A stretch of 64,000 nucleotides of DNA from Utricularia gibba (lineage: Eukaryota > Streptophyta > Magnoliopsida > Lamiales > Lentibulariaceae), in NCBI GenBank assembly GCA_002189035.1, contig NEEC01000199.1, positions 1 through 64,000 on the forward strand, in the 5' to 3' direction. Positions 50,337-62,200 of the stretch are shown piece after piece (the first letter of the stretch is position 1; every line of letters starts with the position of its first letter). The notes under the pieces were generated by a model, which saw only the letters and a list, made by a program, of their open reading frames with translations, had not been told where the DNA came from and made no database searches. The translations under genes were made by a program, and so were the position numbers.

Positions 50337-53300
50337 ATGCATCAGAGCTCGAATTATCGCCTTATATAGCCTTCAGATGTGCCACAAATTGGCCACCACG
50401 TTCGCGACGATGCGACTCGGAACACAAGAATCGACGCGATTGTGATTTTCGCCTTGCAAAACATCTACGTTTTATTGGGTGACGTGAAGTATGGGTTTTC
50501 GAGGCGATCTCTGAACAAGCTCTAGGTGTGTTCCTACCCGCAGCCTCATGGTGGCCTCGCACACCGTTCGGCATCTCGTCGATATCTTGAAGATCAAGAT
50601 GAGTCACGCTGCGCCCGGCATACCGTTTCGAAGCCCGTTCCGTGCCGGTCAGCTTCCGTGTTGAAAGCATCTTCGTCCGAGGATGCATCAGAGCTCGAAT
50701 TATCGCCTTATATTAGCCTTCAGATGTGCCACAATTGGCCACCACGTTCGCGACGATGCGACTCGGAACACGAGAATCGACGCGATTGTGATTTTCGGCT
50801 TGCAAAACATCTGCGTTTTATTGGGTGACGTGAAGTATGGGTTTTCGAGGCGATCTCTGAACAAGCTCTGGGTGTGTCCTACCCGCAGCCTCATGGTGGC
50901 CTCGCACACCGTTCGGCATCTCGTCGATATCTTGAAGATCAAGATGAGTCACGCTGCGCCCGGCATACCGTTTCGAAGCCCGTTCCGTGCCGGTCATCTT
51001 CCGTGTTGAAAGCATCTTCGTCCGAGGATGCATCAGAGCTCGAATTATCGCCTTATATTAGCCTTCAGATGTGCCACAAATTGGCCCACGTTCGCGACGA
51101 TGAGTTTCGGAACACGAGAATCGACGCGATTGTGATTTTCGGCTTGCAAAAGATCTGCGTTTTATTGGATGACGTGAAGTATGGGTTTTCGATGCGATCT
51201 CTGAACAAGCTCTGGTGTGTCCCTACCCGCAGCCTCATGGTGGCCTCGCACACCGTTCGGTATTCGGCGATATCCTGAAAACCGTGATGAGTCACGCTGC
51301 GCTCGCATACCGTTTCGAACCCCTTTCCGTGCCGGTCAGCTTCCGTGTTGAAAGCATCTTCGTCCGAGGATGCATCAGAGCTCGAATTATCGCCTTATAT
51401 TAGCCTTCAGATGTGCCACAAATTGGCACCCACGTTCGCGACGATGCGACTCGGAACACGAGAATCGACGCGATTGTGATTTTCGCCTTGCAAAACATCT
51501 GTGTTTTATTGGGTGACGTGAAGTATGGGTTTTCGAGGCGATCTCTGAACAAGCTCTGGGTGTGTCCTACCCGCAGCCTCATGGTGGCCTCGCACACCGT
51601 TCGGCATCTCGTCGATATCTGAAAAAGTGATGAGTCACGCTGCGCCGGCATACCGTTTCGAACCCCTTTCCGTGCCGGTCAGCTTCCGTGTTGAAAGCAT
51701 CTTCGTCCGAGGATGCATCAGAGCTCGAATTATCGCCTTATATTAGCCTTCAGATGTGCCACAAATTGGCCACCACGTTCGCGACGATGCGATCGAGAAT
51801 CGACGCGATTGTGATTTTCGGCTTGCAAAAGATCTGCGTTTTATTGGATGACGTGAAGTATGGGTTTTCGATGCGATCTCTGAACAAGCTCTGGGTGTGT
51901 CCCTACCCGCAGCCTCATGGTGGCCTCGCACACCGTTCGGTATTTCGTCGATATCCTGAAAACCGTGATGAGTCACGCTGCGCCGGCATACCGTTTCGAA
52001 CCCTTTCCGTGCCGGTCAGCTTCCGTGTTGAAAGCATCTTCGTCCGAGGATGCATCAGAGCTCGAATTATCGCCTTATATAGCCTTCAGATGTGCCACAA
52101 ATTGGCCACCACGTTCGCGACGATGCGACTCGGAACACAAGAATCGACGCGATTGTGATTTTCGCCTTGCAAAACATCTGCGTTTTTTTGGGTGACGTGA
52201 AGTATGGGTTTTCGAGGCGATCTCTGAACAAGCTCTAGGTGTGTCCTACCCGCAGCCTCATGGTGGCCTCGCACACCGTTCGGCATCTCGTCGATATCTT
52301 GAAATCAAGATGAGTCACGCTGCGCCCGGCATACCGTTTCGAAGCCCGTTTCCGTGCCGGTCAGCTTCCGTGTTGAAAGCATCTTCGTCCGAGGATGCAT
52401 CAGAGCTCGAATTATCGCCTTATATTAGCCTTCAGATGTGCCACAAATTGGCCACCACGTTCGCGACGATGCGACTCGGAACACGAGAATCGACGCGATT
52501 GTGATTTTCGCCTTGCAAAACATCTGTGTTTTATTGGGTGACGTGAAGTATGGGTTTTCGAGGCGATCTCTGAACAAGCTCTGTGTGTCCCCTACCCGCA
52601 GCCTCATGGTGGCCTCGCACACCGTTCGGTATTTCGGCGATATCTGAAGATGATGAGTCACGCTGCGCCCGGCATACGTTTCGAACCCCTTTCCGTGCCG
52701 GTCAGCTTCCGTGTTGAAAGCATCTTCGTCCGAGGATGCATCAGAGCTCGAATTATCGCCTTATATTAGCCTTCAGATGTGCCACAAATTGGCCACCACG
52801 TTCGCGACGATGCGACTCGGAACACGAGAATCGACGCGATTGTGATTTTCGGCTTGCAAAACATCTGCGTTTTATTGGGTGACGTGAAGTATGGGTTTTC
52901 GAGCGATCTCTGAACAAGCTCTGGGTGTGTTCCTACCCGCAGCCTCATGGTGGCCTCGCACACCGTTCGGTATTTCGGCGATATCTGAAAAAGTGATGAG
53001 TCACGCTGCGCCGGCATACCGTTTCGAACCCCTTTCCGTGCCGGTCAGCTTCCGTGTTGAAAGCATCTTCGTCCGAGGATGCATCAGAGCTCGAATTATC
53101 GCCTTATATTAGCCTTCAGATGTGCCACAAATTGGCCACCACGTTCGCGACGATGCGACTCGGAACACGAGAATCGACGCGATTGTGATTTTCGCCTTGC
53201 AAAACATCTGTGTTTTATTGGGTGACGTGAAGTATGGGTTTTCGAGGCGATCTCTGAACAAGCTCTAGGTGTGTTCCTACCCGCAGCCTCATGGTGGCCT

Positions 53301-56167
53301 CGCACACCGTTCGGCATCGTCGATATCTTGAAGATCAAGATGAGTCACGCTGCGCCCGGCATACCGTTTCGAAGCCCGTTCCGTGCCGGTCAGCTTCCGT
53401 GTTGAAAGCATCTTCGTCCGAGGATGCATCAGAGCTCGAATTATCGCCTTATATTAGCCTTCAGATGTGCCACAAATTGGCCACCACGTTCGCGACGATG
53501 CGACTCGGAACACGAGAATCGACGCGATTGTGATTTTCGCCTTGCAAAACATCTGCGTTTTATTGGGTGACGTGAAGTATGGGTTTTCGAGGCGATCTCT
53601 GAACAAGCTCTGGTGTGTCCTACCCGCAGCCTCATGGTGGCCTCGCACACCGTTCGGCATCTCGTCGATATCTTGAAGATCAAGATGAGTCACGCTGCGC
53701 CCGGCATACCGTTTCGAACCCTTCCGTGCGGTCAGCTTCCGTGTTGAAAGCATCTTCGTCCGAGGATGCATCAGAGCTCGAATTATCGCCTTATATTAGC
53801 CTTCAGATGTGCCACAAATTGGCCACCACGTTCGCGACGATGCGACTCGGAACACGAGAATCGACGCGATTGTGATTTTCGCCTTGCAAAACATCTACGT
53901 TTTATTGGGTGACGTGAAGTATGGGTTTTCGAGGCGATCTCTGAACAAGCTCTAGGTGTGTTCCTACCCGCAGCCTCATGGTGGCCTCGCACACCGTTCG
54001 GCATCTCGTCGATATCTTGAAGATCAAGATGAGTCACGCTGCGCCCGGCATACCGTTTCGAACCCTTTCCGTGCCGGTCAGCTTCCGTGTTGAAAGCATC
54101 TTCGTCCGAGGATGCATCAGAGCTCGAATTATCGCCTTATATAGCCTTCAGATGTGCCACAAATTGGCCACCACGTTCGCGACGATGCGACTCGGAACAC
54201 GAGAATCGACGCGATTGTGATTTTCGCCTTGCAAAACATCTGTGTTTTATTGGGTGACGTGAAGTATGGGTTTTCGAGCGATCTCTGAACAAGCTCTGGG
54301 TGTGTCCCTACCCGCAGCCTCATGGTGGCCTCGCACACCGTTCGGTATTTCGGCGATATCTGAAATGATGAGTCACGCTGCGCCGGCATACCGTTTCGAA
54401 CCCCTTTCCGTGCCGGTCAGCTTCCGTGTTGAAAGCATCTTCGTCCGAGGATGCATCAGAGCTCGAATTATCGCCTTATATTAGCCTTCAGATGTGCCAC
54501 AAATTGGCCACCACGTTCGCGACGATGAGTTTCGGAACACGAGAATCGACGCGATTGTGATTTTCGCTTGCAAAAGATCTGCGTTTTATTGGATGACGTG
54601 AAGTATGGGTTTTCGAGCGATCTCTGAACAAGCTCTGGGTGTGTCCCTACCCGCAGCCTCATGGTGGCCTCGCACACCGTTCGGTATTTCGTCGATATCT
54701 TGAAAGTGATGAGTCACGCTGCGCGGCATACCGTTTCGAACCCCTTTCCGTGCCGGTCAGCTTCCGTGTTGAAAGCTCTTCGTCCGAGGATGCATCAGAG
54801 CTCGAATTATCGCCTTATATTAGCCTTCAGATGTGCCACAAATTGGCCACCACGTTCGCGACGATGCGACTCGGAACACGAGAATCGACGCGATTGTGAT
54901 TTTCGCCTTGCAAAACATCTGCGTTTTATTGGGTGACGTGAAGTATGGGTTTTCGAGGCGATCTCTGAACAAGCTCTAGGTGTGTTCCTACCCGCAGCCT
55001 CATGGTGGCCTCGCACACCGTTCGGCATCTCGTCGATATCTTGAAGATCAAGATGAGTCACGCTGCGCCCGGCATACCGTTTCGAACCCGTTCCGTGCCG
55101 GTCAGCTTCCGTGTTTGAAAGCATCTTCGTCCGAGGATGCATCAGAGCTCGAATTATCGCCTTATATTAGCCTTCAGATGTGCCACAAATTGGCCACCAC
55201 GTTCGCGACGATGCGACTCGGAACACGAGAATCGACGCGATTGTGATTTTCGCCTTGCAAAACATCTGTGTTTTATTGGGTGACGTGAAGTATGGGTTTT
55301 CGAGGCGATCTCTGAACAAGCTCTAGGTGTGTTCCTACCCGCAGCCTCATGGTGGCCTCGCACACCGTTCGGCATCTCGTCGATATCTTGAAGATCAAGA
55401 TGAGTCACGCTGCGCCCGGCATACCGTTTCGAACCCGTTCCGTACCGGTCAGCTTCCGTGTTGAAAGCATCTTCGTCCGAGGATGCATCAGAGCTCGAAT
55501 TATCGCCTTATATTAGCCTTCAGATGTGCCACAAATTGGCCACCACGTTCGCGACGATGCGACTCGGAACACAAGAATCGACGCGATTGTGATTTTCGCC
55601 TTGCAAAACATCTACGTTTTATTGGGTGACGTGAAGTATGGGTTTTCGAGGCGATCTCTGAACAAGCTCTAGGTGTGTTCCTACCCGCAGCCTCATGGTG
55701 GCCTCGCACACCGTTCGGCATCTCGTCGATATCTTGAAAATCAAGATGAGTCACGCTGCGCCGGCATACCGTTTCGAACCCGTTCCGTGCCGGTCAGCTT
55801 CCGTGTTGAAAGCATCTTCGTCCGAGGATGCATCAGAGCTCGAATTATCGCCTTATATTAGCCTTCAGATGTGCCACAAATTGGCCACCACGTTCGCGAC
55901 GATGCGACTCGGAACACGAGAATCGACGCGATTGTGATTTTCGCCTTGCAAAACATCTGTGTTTTATTGGTGACGTGAAGTATGGGTTTTCGAGCGATCT
56001 CTGAACAAGCTCTGGGTGTGTCCCTACCCGCAGCCTCATGGTGGCCTCGCACACCGTTCGGATTTCGGCGATATCTTGAAAAGTGATGAGTCACGCTGCG
56101 CCGGCATACCGTTTCGAACCCTTTCCGTGCCGGTCAGCTTCCGTGTTGAAAGCATCTTCGTCCGAGG
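50337..56167. repeat. Right-domain block without fixed HOR, monomers 148-164
   Basis: Dimer alternation breaks down: GGCATC forms occur in pairs or triples (for example 50,570 and 50,917) and GGTATT forms in pairs (52,628 and 52,969). A new variant, ACATCTGTGTTTTATT or ACATCTACGTTTTATT, appears here in many copies and is rare to the left. Confidence 0.6.
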
Positions 56168-57204
56168 ATGCATCAGAGCTCGAATTATCGCCTTATATTA
56201 GCCTTCAGATGTGCCACAAATTGGCCACCACGTTCGCGACGATGAGTTTCGGAACACGAGAATCGACGCGATTGTGATTTTCGCTTGCAAAAGATCTGCG
56301 TTTTATTGGGTGACGTGAAGTATGGGTTTTCGAGGCGATCTCTGAACAAGCTCTGGTGTGTTCCTACCCGCAGCCTCATGGTGGCCTCGCACACCGTTCG
56401 GTATCTCGTCGATATCTTGAAAATCAAGATGAGTCACGCTGCGCCGGGCATACCGTTTCGAACCCCTTTCCGTGCCGGTCAGCTTCCGTGTTGAAAGCAT
56501 CTTCGTCCGAGGATGCATCAGAGCTCGAATTATCGCCTTATATAGCCTTCAGATGTGCCACAAATTGGCCACCACGTTCGCGACGATGCGACTCGGAACA
56601 CGAGAATCGACGCGATTGTGATTTTCGCCTTGCAAAACATCTGTGTTTTATTGGGTGACGTGAAGTATGGGTTTTCGAGGCGATCTCTGAACAAGCTCTA
56701 GGTGTGTTCCTACCCGCAGCCTCATGGTGGCCTCGCACACCGTTCGGCATCTCGTCGATATCTTGAAGATCAAGATGAGTCACGCTGCGCCCGGCATACC
56801 GTTTCGAAGCCCGTTCCGTACCGGTCAGCTTCCGTGTTGAAAGCATCTTCGTCCGAGGATGCATCAGAGCTCGAATTATCGCCTTATATTAGCCTTCAGA
56901 TGTGCCACAAATTGGCCACCACGTTCGCGACGATGCGACTCGGAACACGAGAATCGACGCGATTGTGATTTTCGCCTTGCAAAACATCTACGTTTTATTG
57001 GGTGACGTGAAGTATGGGTTTTCGAGGCGATCTCTGAACAAGCTCTAGGTGTGTCCTACCCGCAGCCTCATGGTGGCCTCGCACACCGTTCGGCATCTCG
57101 TCGATATCTTGAAGATCAAGATGAGTCACGCTGCGCCCGGCATACCGTTTCGAACCCCTTTCCGTGCCGGTCAGCTTCCGTGTTGAAAGCATCTTCGTCC
57201 GAGG

Positions 57205-57547
57205 ATGCATCAGAGCTCGAATTATCGCCTTATATTAGCCTTCAGATGTGCCACAAATTGGCCACCACGTTCGCGACGATGAGTTTCGGAACACGAGAAT
57301 CGACGCGATTGTGATTTTCGGCTTGCAAAAGATCTGCGTTTTATTGGATGACGTGAAGTATGGGTTTTCGATGCGATCTCTGAACAAGCTCTGGGTGTGT
57401 CCCTACCCGCAGCCTCATGTGGCCTCGCACACCGTTCGGTATTCGGCGATATCTGAAAACCGTGATGAGTCACGCTGCGCCGGCATACCGTTTCGAACCC
57501 CTTTCCGTGCCGGTCAGCTTCCGTGTTGAAAGCATCTTCGTCCGAGG
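57205..57547. repeat. Representative right-domain monomer of the alternate subtype (P)
   Basis: Diagnostic run: GATGAGTTTCGG, AAAAGATCTG (BglII), GGATGACGTG, CGATGCGATC, CTGGGTGTGTCCC, CGGTATTCGGCGATATC, TGAAAACCGTGATG, GCGCCGGCATACC and CCCTTTCCGTGCC. It combines F-like bases in its first half with D-like bases in its second. The subtype could have arisen by recombination between left-domain subtypes (inference). Confidence 0.65.
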
Positions 57548-57894
57548 ATGCATCAGAGCTCGAATTATCGCCTTATATTAGCCTTCAGATGTGCCCACAA
57601 TTGGCCACCACGTTCGCGACGATGCGACTCGGAACACGAGAATCGACGCGATTGTGATTTTCGCCTTGCAAAACATCTACGTTTTATTGGGTGACGTGAA
57701 GTATGGGTTTTCGAGGCGATCTCTGAACAAGCTCTAGGTGTGTTCCTACCCGCAGCCTCATGGTGGCCTCGCACACCGTTCGGCATCTCGTCGATATCTT
57801 GAAGATCAAGATGAGTCACGCTGCGCCCGGCATACCGTTTCGAAGCCCGTTCCGTGCCGGTCAGCTTCCGTGTTGAAAGCATCTTCGTCCGAGG

Positions 57895-58241
57895 ATGCAT
57901 CAGAGCTCGAATTATCGCCTTATATTAGCCTTCAGATGTGCCACAAATTGGCCACCACGTTCGCGACGATGCGACTCGGAACACGAGAATCGACGCGATT
58001 GTGATTTTCGCCTTGCAAAACATCTGCGTTTTATTGGGTGACGTGAAGTATGGGTTTTCGAGGCGATCTCTGAACAAGCTCTAGGTGTGTTCCTACCCGC
58101 AGCCTCATGGTGGCCTCGCACACCGTTCGGCATCTCGTCGATATCTTGAAGATCAAGATGAGTCACGCTGCGCCCGGCATACCGTTTCGAACCCCTTTCC
58201 GTGCCGGTCAGCTTCCGTGTTGAAAGCATCTTCGTCCGAGG
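57895..58241. repeat. Representative intact right-domain monomer (347 bp)
   Basis: Order of blocks: GATGCATCAGAGCTC, AATTATCGCC, TATATTAGCC, CAGATGTGCCACAAATTGG, CCACCACGTTCGCGACGATG, CGACTCGGAACACGAG, TCGACGCGATTGTG, CGCCTTGCAAAACATCTGCG, GGGTGACGTGAAGTATGGG, CGAGGCGATCTCTG, AACAAGCTCTAGGTG, TTCCTACCCGCAGCCTC, ATGGTGGCCTCGCACACC, GTTCGGCATCTCGTCG, ATATCTTGAAGATCAAGATG, AGTCACGCTGCGCCCGG, CATACCGTTTCGAACCCC, TTTCCGTGCCGGTCAGC, TTCCGTGTTGAAAGCATC and TTCGTCCGAG. Restriction sites expected in most monomers are NsiI, SacI, MscI, NruI, EcoRV and BstBI. GC is about 51%. Confidence 0.85.
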
Positions 58242-58584
58242 ATGCATCAGAGCTCGAATTATCGCCTTATATTAGCCTTCAGATGTGCCACAAATTGGCC
58301 ACCACGTTCGCGACGATGAGTTTCGGAACACGAGAATCGACGCGATTGTGATTTTCGGCTTGCAAAAGATCTGCGTTTTATTGGATGACGTGAAGTATGG
58401 GTTTTCGAGCGATCTCTGAACAAGCTCTGGTGTGTCCTACCCGCAGCCTCATGGTGGCCTCGCACACCGTTCGGTATTTCGGCGATATCCTGAAAACCGT
58501 GATGAGTCACGCTGCGCCGGCATACCGTTTCGAACCCCTTTCCGTGCCGGTCAGCTTCCGTGTTGAAAGCATCTTCGTCCGAGG

Positions 58585-58882
58585 ATGCATCAGAGCTCGA
58601 ATTATCGCCTTATATAGCCTTCAGATGTGCCACAAATTGGCCACCACGTTCGCGACGATGCGACTCGGAACACAAGAATCGACGCGATTGTGATTTTCGC
58701 CTTGCAAAACATCTACGTTTTATTGGGTGACGTGAAGTATGGGTTTTCGAGGCGATCTCTGAACAAGCTCTAGGTGTGTTCCTACCCGCAGCCTCATGGT
58801 GGCCTCGCACCGTTCGGCATCATCGTTTCGAAGCCCGTTCCGAGCCGGTCATCTTCCGTGTTGAAAGCTTCTTCGTCCGAGG
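58585..58882. repeat. Rearranged monomer 172 (298 bp), entry to a left-type island
   Basis: At 58,811-58,826 GTTCGGCAT is joined to CATCGTTTCG, removing about 45 bp between two CGGCAT motifs normally present in each monomer. That suggests a short direct-repeat deletion. Downstream bases become left-like: CCCGTTCCGAGCC, GGTCATC, AAGCTTC and TATCTTAGCC. Confidence 0.8.
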
Positions 58883-59226
58883 ATGCATCAGAGCTCGAAT
58901 TATCGCCTTATCTTAGCCTTCAGATGTGCCACAAATTGGCCACCACGTTCGCGACGATGCGACTCGGAACACGAGAATCGACGCGATTGTGATTTTCGGC
59001 TTGCAAAACATCTGTGTTTTATTGGGTGACGTGAAGTATGGGTTTTCGAGCGATCTCTGAACAAGCTCTGGGTGTGTCCTACCCGCAGCCTCATGGTGGC
59101 CTCGCACACCCGTTCGGCATCTCGTCGTATCTTGAAGATCAAGATGAGTCACGCCGCGCCCGCATACCGTTTCGAAGCCCGTTCCGAGCCGGTCATCTTC
59201 CGTGTTGAAAGCATCTTCGTCCGAGG

Positions 59227-62200
59227 ATGCATCAGAGCTCGAATTATCGCCTTATCTTAGCCTTCAGATGTGCCACAAATTGGCACCACGTTCGCGACGA
59301 TGAGTTTCGGAACACGAGAATCGACGCGATAGTGATTTTCGGCTTGCAAAAGATCTGCGTTTTATTGGATGACGTGAAGTATGGGTTTTCGATGCGATCT
59401 CTGAACAAGCTCTGGGTGTGTCCCTACCCGCAGCCTCATGGTGGCCTCGCACACCGTTCGGTATTTCGGCGATATCCTGAAAACCGTGATGAGTCACGCT
59501 GCGCTCGGCATACCGTTTCGAACCCCTTTCCGTGCCGGTCAGCTTCCGTGTTGAAAGCATCTTCGTCCGAGGATGCATCAGAGCTCGAATTATCGCCTTA
59601 TATTAGCCTTCAGATGTGCCACAAATTGGCCACCACGTTCGCGACGATGCGACTCGGAACACGAGAATCGACGCGATTGTGATTTTCGCCTTGCAAAACA
59701 TCTGCGTTTTATGGGTGACGTGAAGTATGGGTTTTCGAGCGATCTCTGAACAAGCTCTGGGTGTGTCCCTACCCGCAGCCTCATGGTGGCCTCGCACACC
59801 GTTCGGCATTCGTCGATATCTTGAAAATCAAGATGAGTCACGCTGCGCCCGGCATACCGTTTCGAACCCTTTCCGTGCCGGTCAGCTTCCGTGTTGAAAG
59901 CATCTTCGTCCGAGGATGCATCAGAGCTCGAATTATCGCCTTATATTAGCCTTCAGATGTGCCACAAATTGGCCACCACGTTCGCGACGATGCGACTCGG
60001 AACACGAGAATCGACGCGATTGTGATTTTCGCCTTGCAAAACATCTGCGTTTTATTGGTGACGTGAAGTATGGGTTTTCGAGGCGATCTCTGAACAAGCT
60101 CTGGTGTGTTCCTACCCGCAGCCTCATGGTGGCCTCGCACACCGTTCGGCATTCGTCGATATCTGAAGATCAAGATGAGTCACGCTGCGCCCGGCATACC
60201 GTTTCGAACCCCTTTCCGTGCCGGTCAGCTTCCGTGTTGAAAGCATCTTCGTCCGAGGATGCATCAGAGCTCGAATTATCGCCTTATATAGCCTTCAGAT
60301 GTGCCACAAATTGGCCACCACGTTCGCGACGATGCGACTCGGAACACGAGAATCGACGCGATTGTGATTTTCGCTTGCAAAACATCTGCGTTTTATTGGG
60401 TGACGTGAAGTATGGGTTTTCGAGGCGATCTCTGAACAAGCTCTGGGTGTGTCCTACCCGCAGCCTCATGGTGGCCTCGCACACCGTTCGGCATTTCGGC
60501 GATATCTTGAAATCAAGATGAGTCACGCTGCGCCCGGCATACCGTTTCGAACCCCTTTCCGTGCCGGTCAGCTTCCGTGTTGAAAGCATCTTCGTCCGAG
60601 GATGCATCAGAGCTCGAATTATCGCCTTATATTAGCCTTCAGATGTGCCACAAATTGGCCACCACGTTCGCGACGATGCGACTCGGAACACGAGAATCGA
60701 CGCGATTGTGATTTTCGCCTTGCAAAACATCTGCGTTTTATTGGGTGACGTGAAGTATGGGTTTTCGAGGCGATCTCTGAACAAGCTCTGGTGTGTTCCT
60801 ACCCGCAGCCTCATGGTGGCCTCGCACACCGTTCGGCATTTCGTCGATATCTTGAAAATCAAGATGAGTCACGCTGCGCCCGGCATACCGTTTCGAACCC
60901 CTTTCCGTGCCGGTCAGCTTCCGTGTTGAAAGCATCTTCGTCCGAGGATGCATCAGAGCTCGAATTATCGCCTTATATTAGCCTTCAGATGTGCCACAAA
61001 TTGGCCACCACGTTCGCGACGATGCGTTTCGGAACACGAGAATCGACGCGATTGTGATTTTCGGCTTGCAAAAGATCTGCGTTTTATTGGGTGACGTGAA
61101 GTATGGGTTTTCGAGCGATCTCTGAACAAGCTCTGGGTGTGTCCCTACCCGCAGCCTCATGGTGGCCTCGCACACCGTTCGGTATTTCGGCGATATCTGA
61201 AGTGATGAGTCACGCTGCGCCGCATACCGTTTCGAACCCCTTTCCGTGCCGGTCAGCTTCCGTGTTGAAAGCATCTTCGTCCGAGGATGCATCAGAGCTC
61301 GAATTATCGCCTTATATTAGCCTTCAGATGTGCCACAAATTGGCCACCACGTTCGCGACGATGCGACTCGGAACACGAGAATCGACGCGATTGTGATTTT
61401 CGCTTGCAAAACATCTGCGTTTTATTGGGTGACGTGAAGTATGGGTTTTCGAGGCGATCTCTGAACAAGCTCTAGGTGTGTTCCTACCCGCAGCCTCATG
61501 GTGGCCTCGCACACCGTTCGGCATTCGTCGATATCTGAAAATGATGAGTCACGCTGCGCCCGGCATACCGTTTCGAACCCTTCCGTGCCGGTCAGCTTCC
61601 GTGTTGAAAGCATCTTCGTCCGAGGATGCATCAGAGCTCGAATTATCGCCTTATATTAGCCTTCAGATGTGCCACAAATTGGCCACCACGTTCGCGACGA
61701 TGCGACTCGGAACACGAGAATCGACGCGATTGTGATTTTCGCCTTGCAAAATCTGTTTTATTGGGTGACGTGAAGTATGGGTTTTCGAGGCGATCTCTGA
61801 ACAAGCTCTGGTGTGTCCCTACCCGCAGCCTCATGGTGGCCTCGCACACCGTTCGGTATTTCGGCGATATCTGAAAAGATGAGTCACGCTGCGCCGGCAT
61901 ACCGTTTCGAACCCCTTTCCGTGCCGGTCAGCTTCCGTGTTGAAAGCATCTTCGTCCGAGGATGCATCAGAGCTCGAATTATCGCCTTATATTGCCTTCA
62001 GATGTGCCACAAATTGGCCACCACGTTCGCGACGATGCGACTCGGAACACGAGAATCGACGCGATTGTGATTTTCGCCTTGCAAAACATCTGTGTTTTAT
62101 TGGTGACGTGAAGTATGGGTTTTCGAGCGATCTCTGAACAAGCTCTGGGTGTGTCCCTACCCGCAGCCTCATGGTGGCCTTTTTTCGGCATTCGTCGATA

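Larger units (their letters stand above)
56168..59226. repeat. Local trimeric HOR, about 1.03 kb, monomers 165-173
   Basis: Monomers with GATGAGTTTCGG and AAAAGATCTG begin at 56,168, 57,205 and 58,242, and again at 59,227, three monomers apart each time. The two monomers between have GCGACTCGG and AAAACATCTG. The last interval is shortened by the internal deletion near 58,820. Confidence 0.65.
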
